From Mucilaginibacter sp. (GTDB lineage Bacteria > Bacteroidota > Bacteroidia > Sphingobacteriales > Sphingobacteriaceae): 64,000 nt of DNA. The notes beneath the pieces are model-generated. The model made no database searches, was not told the DNA's origin, and saw nothing but the letters and a program-made list of their open reading frames with translations. Both the position numbers and the translations under genes were made by a program. The stretch covers positions 1 to 64,000 of the forward strand of contig NZ_JAQBOD010000022.1 in the NCBI RefSeq assembly GCF_028288205.1. The letters are read 5' to 3'. Positions 24,146 to 33,681 of the stretch are shown piece by piece. Position 1 is the first letter of the stretch. Each line of letters begins with the position of its first letter.

Positions 24146-24183
24146 GTGATTAGAGATTGGTTGATTAGCTAATCTCTAATCAC
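24146..24183. repeat. Small perfect hairpin of GATTAG-type words
   Basis: GTGATTAGAGATT pairs perfectly with AATCTCTAATCAC across a 12-nt loop, between the helicase stop codon and the phosphatase gene. The wording resembles the tracts around the S23 gene at 6168-6660 and those at 37398-37502. Confidence 0.75.
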
Positions 24184-24189
24184 TAATCA

Positions 24190-25515
24190 TTAATCTCTGC
24201 GGCGATTGCCGCTTGGCCTGCCGCCACTTAGGTTACCATCCGGCTTGCCGGCAGGACGGCTACCACCGCCACCACCACGGTTACTTTTGCCAAACCCACG
24301 ACCACGTTTAGGCGCGCCGGTACGTCCGCCGCCGCCTTTTGCTTGACTGTCGGCATGTTTGGCAACTATACTTTGCGGACTCATTACATACGGATGTCCA
24401 TCGTTAACAGGTATTAGTTTACCTATCAGTTTATGTATATCCTTTAAAAAGTCAATCTCTTCCTGGTCGCAAAAAGTCATAGCTATACCGCTTGCCCCTG
24501 CCCTGCCTGTACGGCCAATACGGTGTACATACGTTTCGGGGATGTTTGGTATCTCGTAATTTATTACGTGGGTAAGCTCATCAATATCAATACCGCGCGC
24601 GGCAATGTCTGTGGCTATTAAAACACGTGTGGTACGGGCTTTAAAATTAGTCAACGCCCTTTGACGCGCGTTTTGCGATTTATTACCGTGGATAGCCTCG
24701 GCAGTAATGCCAATTTTAACCAGGTCCTTCACTACTTTGTCGGCACCGTGTTTGGTACGGGTAAATACCAGCGCGGTTTTAATATCTTTATCTTTTAATA
24801 TATGCACCAATAATAACCGCTTATCATTTTTCTCTACATAGTAAAGTTCCTGCTGTATAGTATCGGCAGTTGATGACGGCGGGGTAACTTCCACCTTCTC
24901 CGGGTTAGTTAATATGGTATTAGCCAGTTGTTGAATCTCATTAGGCATAGTTGCCGAGAAGAACAGGGTCTGTCTTTTGGCAGGTACCTTTGCTATAATC
25001 TTTTTTACATCATGCACAAAACCCATATCCAGCATACGGTCGGCTTCATCAAGCACCAGCATTTTAATGTGGTCAAGGTGAACATATTTTTGGTTCATCA
25101 GGTCCAATAAACGGCCCGGTGTAGCAACCAAAATATCCACCCCGCGGCGCAAGGCCTCGGTTTGCGGGTTTTGTGATACACCTCCGTAAATTACCAAATG
25201 TTTTAAACCGGTATGCCTGCCATAAGCGGCAAGGCTCTCGTTAATTTGTATGGCCAGTTCGCGCGTTGGAGTTAATATCAGCGCCTTAATGGTTTTTTGT
25301 TCTTTATGCTGTAACCTGTCCTGGTATAATAACTGCAAAATGGGTATAGAGAAAGCAGCAGTTTTACCGGTACCGGTTTGCGCGCAGCCCAAAAGGTCGC
25401 GGCGTTGCAGTACAATAGGTATTGCTTGCTCTTGTATAGGTGTAGGTGTGGTATATCCCTCAGTTTTTAAAGCCCTGAGAATAGGCTCAATCAAGTTTAA
25501 ATTTTCGAATGACAT
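24190..25515 (-). CDS. DEAD-box RNA helicase, RhlE type
   Basis: The 441-residue ATP-dependent helicase has the Q motif (GYTTPTPIQEQAIP), motif I AQTGTGKT, Ia PTRELAIQI, DEAD at VLDEADRMLDMGF, SAT in FFSATMP, and the C-terminal HRIGRTGRAG motif VI. Residues about 385-441 are a Gly/Arg-rich basic tail (GGGGRTGAPKRGRGFGKSN), typical of RhlE-like proteins acting on ribosome assembly or RNA decay. Bacteroidota often carry several, so the individual role cannot be stated. Confidence 0.95.
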   Translation of the reverse strand: MSFENLNLIEPILRALKTEGYTTPTPIQEQAIPIVLQRRDLLGCAQTGTGKTAAFSIPILQLLYQDRLQHKEQKTIKALILTPTRELAIQINESLAAYGRHTGLKHLVIYGGVSQNPQTEALRRGVDILVATPGRLLDLMNQKYVHLDHIKMLVLDEADRMLDMGFVHDVKKIIAKVPAKRQTLFFSATMPNEIQQLANTILTNPEKVEVTPPSSTADTIQQELYYVEKNDKRLLLVHILKDKDIKTALVFTRTKHGADKVVKDLVKIGITAEAIHGNKSQNARQRALTNFKARTTRVLIATDIAARGIDIDELTHVINYEIPNIPETYVHRIGRTGRAGASGIAMTFCDQEEIDFLKDIHKLIGKLIPVNDGHPYVMSPQSIVAKHADSQAKGGGGRTGAPKRGRGFGKSNRGGGGGSRPAGKPDGNLSGGRPSGNRRRD

Positions 25516-25731
25516 GTATTGTTTCTTATTATTTATGTGCTAACGCGATTGCATAGCGGATCTGAAGAGTTTGTCGGTGATCAAAACCGTAAAGCTAACG
25601 GGTATTAAATTATTTGCGCAAAGATACGGTTTTTATTTGGGATGTGTGTTGGGTAGAGATATTGATGATGGTGTTGGTGGGTTTTGTGTTAGGAGATTTG
25701 TTTGGTAAGAAGAAAAAGATGATAATAATAT

Positions 25732-26041
25732 GGGCGTTCCCTTCGGGGCAGGCTTTTCGCTCATACGCCTGCAGGCATTAGGCGCAAGGCCGGTATCCGC
25801 TGCAATCCTTAACGCGAGGACTCATCCTGTTAGTCCGGATTTTCAATTAGGGGTGTTCGAAAGATTTAATATGCTAATAAGTTCCCCTCTTGAGAGGGGG
25901 CGCGGTTGGCGGTGTGGCTGCAGGGGTGTGTTTAGCCGCCTTGCGAAACACACCCCTACACCCCTCTCAAGAGGGGAATCGCACGGCCCGCCACTCTTTT
26001 TAGAATCTTTCGAACACTCCTAATTTTCAATCCCGACTAAC
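25732..26041 (+). repeat. GGGCGTT interspersed repeat, copy 2, split by a MITE
   Basis: Positions 25732-25816 (GGGCGTTCCCTTCGGGGCAG onward to AACGCG) are a diverged copy of the minus-strand block 11685-11792. The copy continues to a palindrome GTTAGTCCGGATT...AATCCCGACTAAC whose loop is interrupted by a 175-bp insert at 25848-26022. Removing the insert and one ATTTTCAAT copy rejoins the palindrome. The 695-bp gap between the helicase and eno contains only repeats and a terminator. Confidence 0.75.
25848..26022. mobile_element. 175-bp MITE with 19-bp terminal inverted repeats and 9-bp target duplication
   Basis: Ends TAGGGGTGTTCGAAAGATT (25848-25866) and AATCTTTCGAACACTCCTA (26004-26022) are inverted with one mismatch. 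Both sides carry the 9-bp direct repeat ATTTTCAAT (25839-25847 and 26023-26031), the footprint of transposition. Inside, TTCCCCTCTTGAGAGGGG and its inverse form another palindrome. It encodes no transposase, so it must have been moved in trans. Confidence 0.82.
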
Positions 26042-26073
26042 TTTTTCAAATTAATGGTGACACCATTTTGCCA

Positions 26074-26129
26074 GTGTATATGGGTGTATATAGGTGTATA
26101 TGGTGTATACACTTACCGTATACACCTAC
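26074..26129. repeat. GTGTATA short repeats with a palindrome
   Basis: Several near-copies of GTGTATA(T) in tandem are followed by GTGTATAC-ACTTACC-GTATACAC, a perfect 8-bp stem. It lies downstream of the eno terminator. No function is evident. Confidence 0.6.
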
Positions 26130-26138
26130 ACTTTAAAC

Positions 26139-26166
26139 AAAAGGCCCCGATAAATCGGAGCCTTTT
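26139..26166 (-). terminator. Terminator of eno
   Basis: On the minus strand AAAAGGCTCCGAT pairs with ATCGGGGCCTTTT (one mismatch), followed by TTGTTT. It lies 45 bp past the eno stop codon. Confidence 0.85.
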
Positions 26167-26210
26167 CAATTCGTGAAATTCGCCTTAATTCGAAAAATTC
26201 GCGGCGGATA

Positions 26211-27512
<1,302 letters not shown>

Positions 27513-27572
27513 CTACGATTTATTCGGTTGTATAACTTAGTGTAAATAGTACACCAAAAACGTTTAGTTTTT

Positions 27573-27580
27573 CAAAGATA
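27573..27580 (-). promoter_or_regulatory. Putative -7 box for eno
   Basis: TATCTTTG on the minus strand matches TAnnTTTG, giving a leader of about 60 nt. Confidence 0.55.
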
Positions 27581-27638
27581 CAATTTCAAATAAATAAGTG
27601 GGAAATTACTTTAAGATTAACAGTTTTATTACCTAATG

Positions 27639-28889
27639 TTAATCTTTAATGAGTTTGAAATAATCAACCGGGTTACCTTGTTTGTCAAATACTTTGTACG
27701 CAATGGTATTACCCTGGATGGTCATTTCAGAATAGGTGTATATTTTTTGCCGTGGTGTAAATAACATATCGGGCATATCCCAGCCACCTGCACCTTGCAA
27801 TGAGCCGCCGCTTGAGCCATTGTTTACATAAACAGTGCCCTGTGGCTTGTTGTAAACGTGCACATCGGCCTGTTCAAATATTTGAGTGCCCTTTATAGCT
27901 TTATGCCTTTCGTATACATGCCGATGGCCCGCTATGTATAAGTCGACCTTATATTTATCAACTAATGGCTGTATATGATTTTGCCAGGTTTGGATATGGC
28001 TCACACCAAAAACAAACAATGGATAATGCGAGTACATAATTATCCATTTAACGTTTTTGTCTTGCCTTGCATTTTTCAGGTCGGCTTCCAACCACTTATA
28101 TTCTTCAGAATTTTCTGCAAACAAAACCTTCCCAACTTTTTCTGCCCCCTGCGCGTAACCTGAATTGATAGCGATAAAATGCGCGTTACCATAATTGTAT
28201 GAATAGTTCAACTGATCCCCGGGCAAATTCATCAGTTCAAAAAATACAGGAAAAGGGCGCTGAAAGATTTTTGAAGTAGTATCATTCACCACATCATGAT
28301 TACCCGGTACAGACATTAACGGCATATTTGAATTAACAGGCTGCCCTGTATTAAAATAGCCGTTCCAGCTTTTGGCGACTGAGCCGTTCTCTACAATATC
28401 GCCGGTATGGATAGTAAAATCATAAGTGTTCTTGCTTAATTGTTTTACTATGGTGTCTGTTTGCTCGAAATTGAGATTGCCGCCGTTATTCTGGGTATCG
28501 CTCCAAAGGCCGATGAATATTTTTGATTTATCACCGTCGGCAGGGGCCGTTTTGAATTTATATACCGCGCTCCATCCGTTTCTATCCGACCCCACTTTAT
28601 AAAAATAATAGGTGGCAGGTTTAAGACTTTGGATGGTGGCTTTGCTAACATAAGTTTTAACGCCCGATGAAAAAGCTTCAATAGCTGTTACAGTTTGATC
28701 TAAGTTTTCGGCCTTAGTTCCATATTTAACAACGCCGTTATCTGTATTATCATTTAACCAGGTAACAGCCATGGTAGTTGCTGTTTTGCCAGTGCCGTTC
28801 CAGCTAATATGTATACCGCGGGGTTGGGCATTTAATATAGCAATTTGAAATGACAGGGCAATTGCTAAATAGAAAAAAGAAAATTTCAT
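27639..28889 (-). CDS. Purple-acid-phosphatase-like metallophosphoesterase
   Basis: The 416-residue secreted protein has a signal peptide (MKFSFFYLAIALSFQIAILN), an N-terminal fibronectin-like PAP domain at about 22-115 (TAMAVTWLNDNT), and a metallophosphoesterase domain with GLWSDTQN, HTGDIVENG, PGNHDVVND, MYSHYPLF and GHRHVYERH. These supply the dinuclear metal ligands. In purple acid phosphatases a Tyr ligand lies near the second motif; here I cannot confirm it by eye, so colour and metal are open. It probably releases phosphate from organic phosphates outside the cytoplasm. A hairpin repeat precedes the gene. Confidence 0.88.
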   Translation of the reverse strand: MKFSFFYLAIALSFQIAILNAQPRGIHISWNGTGKTATTMAVTWLNDNTDNGVVKYGTKAENLDQTVTAIEAFSSGVKTYVSKATIQSLKPATYYFYKVGSDRNGWSAVYKFKTAPADGDKSKIFIGLWSDTQNNGGNLNFEQTDTIVKQLSKNTYDFTIHTGDIVENGSVAKSWNGYFNTGQPVNSNMPLMSVPGNHDVVNDTTSKIFQRPFPVFFELMNLPGDQLNYSYNYGNAHFIAINSGYAQGAEKVGKVLFAENSEEYKWLEADLKNARQDKNVKWIIMYSHYPLFVFGVSHIQTWQNHIQPLVDKYKVDLYIAGHRHVYERHKAIKGTQIFEQADVHVYNKPQGTVYVNNGSSGGSLQGAGGWDMPDMLFTPRQKIYTYSEMTIQGNTIAYKVFDKQGNPVDYFKLIKD

Positions 28890-28906
28890 ATCACATTATT
28901 TATTTA

Positions 28907-28980
28907 TCTGAACCATGATTTTAGGATTATTAGATATTGTAATCAAGACAATCCTCAAATCCTAAAAATCATGGTTCAGA
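28907..28980. repeat. Hairpin repeat ending in TCTGAACCATGATTTT
   Basis: TCTGAACCATGATTTTAGGA (28907) is complementary, with one mismatch, to the right end ...TCCTAAAAATCATGGTTCAGA at 28980. It lies between the ABC permease and the phosphatase, where it could end or process transcripts. Only one copy is in the window. Confidence 0.75.
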
Positions 28981-28983
28981 CAA

Positions 28984-30099
28984 TTACTCCCACTTAAACG
29001 TTTTAACAGCCACAAAATAAATACCCACACCCCATAAACACATAATTAATATTTGATGCGATACATCCATCAGGCTTGCACCCTCGAATGCTACTTTACG
29101 CATGGCATCATTTAAATAAGTTAACGGCAATGCCCTGCTGATAGGTTGCAGCCATGCCGGGAACACGTTAATAGAAAAAAACGTACCCGACAACAAAAAC
29201 TGAGGCAGTGTTATCATATTAGCAATAGGCGGCACAGAACTTTCATTTTTAGCTATGCCTGATACTGTAAACCCAAAACCCATAAAAACAACCACTCCAA
29301 TAAAGGAGAGTATGAGCATATTTATTACCGTGACAAACCCGTGCACCAGCGTAAACCCAAAAGCAAAGCGACCAATGGTAATAATAAATAAAGCACCGAT
29401 TAAAGCGAAGGATATGCGGGCTAATGCCTCGCCAATTACAATGCTGTATCGTTTTACCGGCGTGGCAAAAAAGCGTTTTATAACCAGCGTTATCCGCAGG
29501 CTTAAAAAAACGAAGGCTGTGCCGAATACGCCTGTGCTTAATAAGGCAAACCCAAGTTGCCCCGGTAAAATAAAATCTATGGTTTTATACTCGCGGCCCT
29601 GTATGGCGTCTTCTTTTATTACAGCAACCGGCGGCGGAGCATCGGGCACGTGCGAGTTGATCTGGAAAAAAATATTATTTAAAGCCGATTTCAGAATGCT
29701 GATCTTATCGCCCGATGCTTTGCTGGATTGAATATTTACAGTAAAGTAAGGCGGCTTAGTATTTTTTTGAATATTCATTATGGCATCAATGCTGCCTTTT
29801 TGAAGGTTGGCCCGCATTTGCTCAGGAGTTTGGTTGTGGATCAACCGCACCACGCTGACTTTTTTTAATGCCTGGTAAACCGGGTTAATGGTATCATTAG
29901 TTTTAGCCACACCAACATCAACAGAAATAACACTGCCCCCGCTGATAAAGCCAAACACCAATATAAATATCAACGGAAAAAGTAATGTAAACACCACCGA
30001 CGATGGGCTGCGTACAATAGAACGGAAACTCGCTTTGGCAATAGCCAGGGTTGCATGAAGGTTACTGTATGGTTTATCTGTCATTGGGTTATTTGTCAT
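28984..30099 (-). CDS. ABC-2 type transporter permease
   Basis: The 371-residue protein has one N-terminal membrane helix (about 35-55), an extracytoplasmic domain of about 110 residues, and five C-terminal helices, the DrrB/YhgE-type ABC-2 plan. The last third includes LPQFLLSGTFFSINVFPAWL and ISRALPLTYLNDAMRKVAF, typical of ABC-2 exporters. Its ATPase is encoded 54 bp upstream on the same strand. Export of a lipid, drug or polysaccharide is possible; nothing shows which. Confidence 0.9.
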   Translation of the reverse strand: MTNNPMTDKPYSNLHATLAIAKASFRSIVRSPSSVVFTLLFPLIFILVFGFISGGSVISVDVGVAKTNDTINPVYQALKKVSVVRLIHNQTPEQMRANLQKGSIDAIMNIQKNTKPPYFTVNIQSSKASGDKISILKSALNNIFFQINSHVPDAPPPVAVIKEDAIQGREYKTIDFILPGQLGFALLSTGVFGTAFVFLSLRITLVIKRFFATPVKRYSIVIGEALARISFALIGALFIITIGRFAFGFTLVHGFVTVINMLILSFIGVVVFMGFGFTVSGIAKNESSVPPIANMITLPQFLLSGTFFSINVFPAWLQPISRALPLTYLNDAMRKVAFEGASLMDVSHQILIMCLWGVGIYFVAVKTFKWE

Positions 30100-30153
30100 T
30101 AATCATTGAGTCACTATTGGCTGCTAACTGCAAACCGAAAACTGCCAACTGGG

Positions 30154-30918
30154 CTACTCTTCCCGCCACTCTTTACCGGTCATGTTAATAAACACATCTT
30201 CCAGGTTAGCCAGTTTTACCTCCTTTTTGCGCTCGAAACCGGATTCAACCAGTTTATCAATAAAGTTATCTGGCGTATCTACACCTATTATATTACCGCC
30301 ATCAACAAACGCAACGCGGTCGCAAAGCACTTCGGCCTCGTCCATGTAGTGAGTGGTGATAACAACGGTAGTTCCCTGGTCGCGTATATCGCGTATCAGG
30401 TCCCATAAGTTACGGCGCGCCTGTGGGTCGAGGCCCGTTGTAGGCTCATCTAAAAATACAATACGTGGGTTATTAATTAAAGTGGTGGCGATAGAGAACC
30501 GCTGTTTTTGTCCACCGGAAAGCTCTTTATACTTTGATTTGGCTTTATCAGTCAAGGCTACTTTTTCCAGCATTTCTATCGGGCTACGCTCAATCCCGTA
30601 AAGGCCGCAAAAAAGATTAATCAATTCGGTAAGATTTAGATTTGGATAATAGCCCGCGGCCTGTAGCTGTACGCCTATGCGCTTTTTGATATTGGCGGCA
30701 TCGGTTTCAATATTAAAACCATCAACAGTTATCTCGCCGGATGTTTTGTCGCGCAGGGTTTCAATAATTTCGAGGGTGGTAGTTTTGCCGGCGCCATTGG
30801 GACCAAGTAAACCAAATATTTCGCCCTCATATACTTCAAAGCTAATGCCCTTTACGGCCTTAAAATCGCCATAGTTTTTCACCAGGTTTTTTACAGTGAT
30901 AATGGGTTGTTTTACCAT
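30154..30918 (-). CDS. ABC transporter ATP-binding protein
   Basis: The 254-residue ATPase has Walker A GPNGAGKTT at about 38-46, signature LSGGQKQRFSIATTLI, Walker B IVFLDEPTTGLD, and switch His in VITTHYMDEAEVLCDR. It pairs with the ABC-2 permease immediately downstream. The C-terminal tail (LANLEDVFINMTGKEW) is the usual end of DrrA-like ATPases. Substrate unknown. Confidence 0.93.
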   Translation of the reverse strand: MVKQPIITVKNLVKNYGDFKAVKGISFEVYEGEIFGLLGPNGAGKTTTLEIIETLRDKTSGEITVDGFNIETDAANIKKRIGVQLQAAGYYPNLNLTELINLFCGLYGIERSPIEMLEKVALTDKAKSKYKELSGGQKQRFSIATTLINNPRIVFLDEPTTGLDPQARRNLWDLIRDIRDQGTTVVITTHYMDEAEVLCDRVAFVDGGNIIGVDTPDNFIDKLVESGFERKKEVKLANLEDVFINMTGKEWREE

Positions 30919-31015
30919 AGCGTAAAAATGCTGCAGAAAATTGGAATATCAATGAGTTTTTAGCGGATTACTGTTTTTATTACAGTAATCCGAATAAACA
31001 CAGGTAGGTAGCTAT

Positions 31016-31114
31016 TTATTTTACTAAATGACCTAATAAATGGATTGCTGCAACGGCATGAGCAATAAACTTGGTTATTATTATCATTGCAGGTACGGTT
31101 AATAACGTTGTCAT
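31016..31114 (-). CDS. Possible tiny hydrophobic protein (32 aa)
   Basis: ATG at 31114 opens MTTLLTVPAMIIITKFIAHA and continues VAAIHLLGHLVK before TAA. It would be a single membrane helix. The AT-rich upstream region shows no strong ribosome site, as is common in this phylum. It may be chance; only conservation would decide. Confidence 0.28.
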   Translation of the reverse strand: MTTLLTVPAMIIITKFIAHAVAAIHLLGHLVK

Positions 31115-31276
31115 AGTTAGTGATGATTTATAGGACAAATGTGGCCTCAAAATCAAAATCTACACATAGTTATTAGGTAAAACGGGGGATTTTATCGGTG
31201 AATGGGTGGAATTGATCTGCTATCCGTCGGTTAAAAAGGAGATTGTGGATTTGGTGTCGGTGAATTTCTTTTCAGC

Positions 31277-31305
31277 GCGTCATTGCGAGGAACGAAGCAA
31301 TCTCT
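31277..31305. repeat. Solo arm of palindrome family 1 (copy D)
   Basis: GCGTCATTGCGAGGAACGAA and GCAATCTCT match the arms of copies A and C. The following CACTTGCTAATCAAT equals the complement of the inner right flank of copy C (22094-22113), so this is a right half in reverse orientation with no partner arm. Confidence 0.8.
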
Positions 31306-31373
31306 TCACTTGCTAATCAATGTACGACATGTTTGTGTCGGCTATCGCCTGATTCATTAATCAACAGCAATTA

Positions 31374-31404
31374 GATTTGACAACTTTTAAAAAGTTGTCA
31401 AATC
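31374..31404. repeat. Palindrome GATTTGACAACTTTT
   Basis: GATTTGACAACTTTT and AAAAGTTGTCAAATC pair around a single central base, forming a 15-bp hairpin between the tiny ORF and carA. A similarly built palindrome is at 35084-35110. Confidence 0.75.
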
Positions 31405-31460
31405 TATACTATGCAGTTATTCGCCCACTCGCGTCTCTAAAGTGTTGGTCATTTATGATG

Positions 31461-32561
31461 TTACTTCATCAGCTTAATAAAATCATCAAACAAATACCTG
31501 CTATCATGCGGGCCGGGTGACGACTCAGGATGATATTGTACCGAGAACGCTTTTTTATCTTTCACCCTTATACCTTCTATCGATTGGTCGTTCAGGTTAA
31601 CGTGGGTGATCTCTACTTTATCAGATGCGCGTACTGCCTCTGGCACCACACCAAAACCATGATTTTGCGAGGTTACTTCGCAATGGTTGATGATGATATT
31701 TTTTACCGGGTGGTTCAGTCCGCGGTGACCGTTAAACATTTTTTTGGTTGGGATATCATTAGCCAAAGCCAGTAGCTGATGGCCCAAACAGATACCAAAC
31801 ATTGGCTTATCAGCCGCTAATATCTCTTTCACGGTATCAATAGCGTAAGGCATGGCAGATGGATCGCCGGGGCCGTTTGATATGAAGTAGCCCGATGGCG
31901 CAAAATCTTTTTCCATTTCGGCAAATGTGGTTTTAGCCGGGTAAACTTTGGCATAAACATCCCTGTCGTCAAAATTACGCAGGATGTTTTTCTTTACACC
32001 CAAGTCAAGCACCGCTACGCGGTAAGGCGCGCTCTCATCGCCAAACGTATAGGTTTCTTTAGTTGATACTTTTGATGATAGTTCCAAACCATCCATTGAT
32101 GGCACTTCTGCCAGTTTAATTTTTAGTTCTTCAATATCTAAAACTTCTGATGATATAATGGCATTCATAGCACCCTTATCGCGGATATGGCGCACCAGTT
32201 GGCGGGTATCAATATCTGATATACCAACTATGTTTTGCTCCTGGAAATAATCCTGTATAGACTCATCAGCCTGTTTGCGGCTGTAAGCTATGTTATAGTT
32301 TTTACATACCAGCCCGGCAATTTGTATGCTGCCAGATTCTACCTCTATATCTGCAATGCCATAGTTACCTATGTGCGCGTTGGTAGCAACCATTATCTGG
32401 CCGAAGTATGATGGGTCTGTAAAAATTTCCTGATAACCGGTCATACCGGTATTAAAACAAATTTCGCCGGCAGTAGTACCAATCTTTCCGGCAGCTTTGC
32501 CATAAAAAACAGTTCCATCAGCTAATAATAATACTGCCGGTAATTTGGTGAAATAAGTCAT
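31461..32561 (-). CDS. carA: Carbamoyl-phosphate synthase small (glutaminase) subunit
   Basis: The 366-residue protein supplies ammonia from glutamine to CarB for pyrimidine and arginine synthesis. It begins with the CPSase small-chain domain (AVLLLADGTVFYGKAAG, EICFNTGMTGYQEIFTDPSY) and ends with a class I glutamine amidotransferase domain carrying the nucleophile Cys in MFGICLGHQLLALA and the His-Glu pair in VQYHPESSPGPHDS. All catalytic parts are present. carB is not adjacent. Its TACATTTG box at 32664-32671 gives a leader of about 100 nt. Confidence 0.97.
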   Translation of the reverse strand: MTYFTKLPAVLLLADGTVFYGKAAGKIGTTAGEICFNTGMTGYQEIFTDPSYFGQIMVATNAHIGNYGIADIEVESGSIQIAGLVCKNYNIAYSRKQADESIQDYFQEQNIVGISDIDTRQLVRHIRDKGAMNAIISSEVLDIEELKIKLAEVPSMDGLELSSKVSTKETYTFGDESAPYRVAVLDLGVKKNILRNFDDRDVYAKVYPAKTTFAEMEKDFAPSGYFISNGPGDPSAMPYAIDTVKEILAADKPMFGICLGHQLLALANDIPTKKMFNGHRGLNHPVKNIIINHCEVTSQNHGFGVVPEAVRASDKVEITHVNLNDQSIEGIRVKDKKAFSVQYHPESSPGPHDSRYLFDDFIKLMK

Positions 32562-32663
32562 TTGTTTAAATAAATTGAATGGTTAAAATAACGGCTGGTT
32601 TGGTGCAACGCGCCGTAAAATTTGACTGGAAAGATGAAGTAAGAAACTTCCGGATTCACGGTG

Positions 32664-32671
32664 CAAATGTA
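32664..32671 (-). promoter_or_regulatory. Putative -7 box for carA
   Basis: TACATTTG on the minus strand fits TAnnTTTG. It lies back to back with the panB box at 32729. The leader between it and the ATG holds GGCTGGTTTGGTGC and a CGCGCC block, but I see no recognisable riboswitch. Confidence 0.5.
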
Positions 32672-32728
32672 TGATTTTTAAATATTTGTTCAATGTAAAA
32701 TTTCAATAATTTATAAACATAGAGTTTC

Positions 32729-32736
32729 TACCTTTG
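32729..32736 (+). promoter_or_regulatory. Putative -7 box for panB
   Basis: TACCTTTG fits TAnnTTTG, 33 nt before the panB ATG. Confidence 0.6.
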
Positions 32737-32769
32737 CATGGCTTATTATAAAGCATTAAATGATTTACC

Positions 32770-33585
32770 ATGTCTGTACATAAAGAAGTAAAAAGAATTA
32801 CCACCCACATATTACAGGAAATGAAAAATCGTGGCGAAAAGATATCTATGCTTACCGCCTATGATTACTCTATGGCTACCATAGTTGATAACGCCGGTGT
32901 AGATATTATATTGGTAGGCGATTCTGCATCAAATGTAATGGCCGGCCATGAAACTACCTTGCCTATCACACTTGACCAAATGATATATCATGCGTCATCA
33001 GTAGTGCGTGCCGTTAATCGCGCCCTTATCATTGTCGATCTGCCTTTTGGTACCTACCAGGGAAACTCTAAAGAAGCTTTAAGCTCTGCCATACGCATCA
33101 TGAAAGAATCTGGTGCGCACGGTGTGAAAATTGAAGGGGGCGTTGAGATTGCCGAATCGGTGAGCCGCATATTAACCGCGGGCATACCGGTTATGGGCCA
33201 CCTGGGTTTAACGCCGCAGTCTATTTATAAATTTGGCACCTATACTGTACGCGCAAAAGAAGAAGCCGAAGCGCAAAAATTACGCGAAGATGCATTAAAG
33301 CTACAAGACCTTGGTTGTTTTGGTATTGTACTTGAAAAAATACCTGCAAAACTGGCTAAAGAGGTTTCTGAAAGCCTGCAAATACCAACCATAGGCATTG
33401 GCGCCGGGCAGCATTGCGACGGGCAGGTTTTAGTTATACATGATATGCTGGGCATTAACAAAGGATTTAAACCACGCTTTTTGCGCCAGTATGCCAATTT
33501 ATATGATGTAATGAACAGCGCTATCAAAAGCTATGTTAGCGATGTAAAGGGGCAGCGTTTCCCGAATGAGCAGGAGCAGTATTGA
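32770..33585 (+). CDS. panB: 3-methyl-2-oxobutanoate hydroxymethyltransferase
   Basis: First committed step of pantothenate synthesis: transfers a hydroxymethyl group from methylene-THF to 2-oxoisovalerate. The 271-residue protein carries the family motifs [57 protein letters not shown] and [21 protein letters not shown]. Length is normal. It is transcribed divergently from carA; the RluA-type gene follows after about 95 bp. Confidence 0.97.
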   Translation: MSVHKEVKRITTHILQEMKNRGEKISMLTAYDYSMATIVDNAGVDIILVGDSASNVMAGHETTLPITLDQMIYHASSVVRAVNRALIIVDLPFGTYQGNSKEALSSAIRIMKESGAHGVKIEGGVEIAESVSRILTAGIPVMGHLGLTPQSIYKFGTYTVRAKEEAEAQKLREDALKLQDLGCFGIVLEKIPAKLAKEVSESLQIPTIGIGAGQHCDGQVLVIHDMLGINKGFKPRFLRQYANLYDVMNSAIKSYVSDVKGQRFPNEQEQY

Positions 33586-33588
33586 TAG

Positions 33589-33676
33589 TCTGAAGTCGAA
33601 CGTCTGAAGTCAGAAGTCAGAAGATTTCAATAACCACTAAAGACTTACGACTAAAGACTCACGACTAAAGACTTAA
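33589..33676 (+). repeat. Tandem short repeats (GTCTGAAGT and ACTAAAGACT)
   Basis: The panB-rluA gap has three near-copies of GTCTGAAGTC/GTCAGAAGT followed by three of ACTAAAGACTTACG/ACTAAAGACTCACG. The second set is roughly complementary to the first (AGTCTTTAGT against ACTGAAGACT-like words), so a weak hairpin is possible. Confidence 0.6.
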
Positions 33677-33681
33677 TCACA

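Larger units (their letters stand above)
30919..31460. other. 542-bp gap with hairpins, a repeat half-copy and one tiny ORF
   Basis: The gap contains a perfect 11-bp hairpin at 30964-30992 (CGGATTACTGT and ACAGTAATCCG), a possible 32-codon ORF at 31016-31114, a solo arm of palindrome family 1 at 31277-31305, and a palindrome at 31374-31404 (TTTGACAACTTTT and complement). I see no longer gene in it. Confidence 0.7.

Noticed and set aside
25730..26023. 97-residue frame across the repeat gap between helicase and eno
   Set aside because: It runs through the GGGCGTT repeat and the MITE, whose ends and target duplication explain the sequence without coding.
32572..32663. carA leader as a riboswitch
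   Set aside because: A long leader is implied by the promoter box, but no known motif or convincing fold was found by eye.
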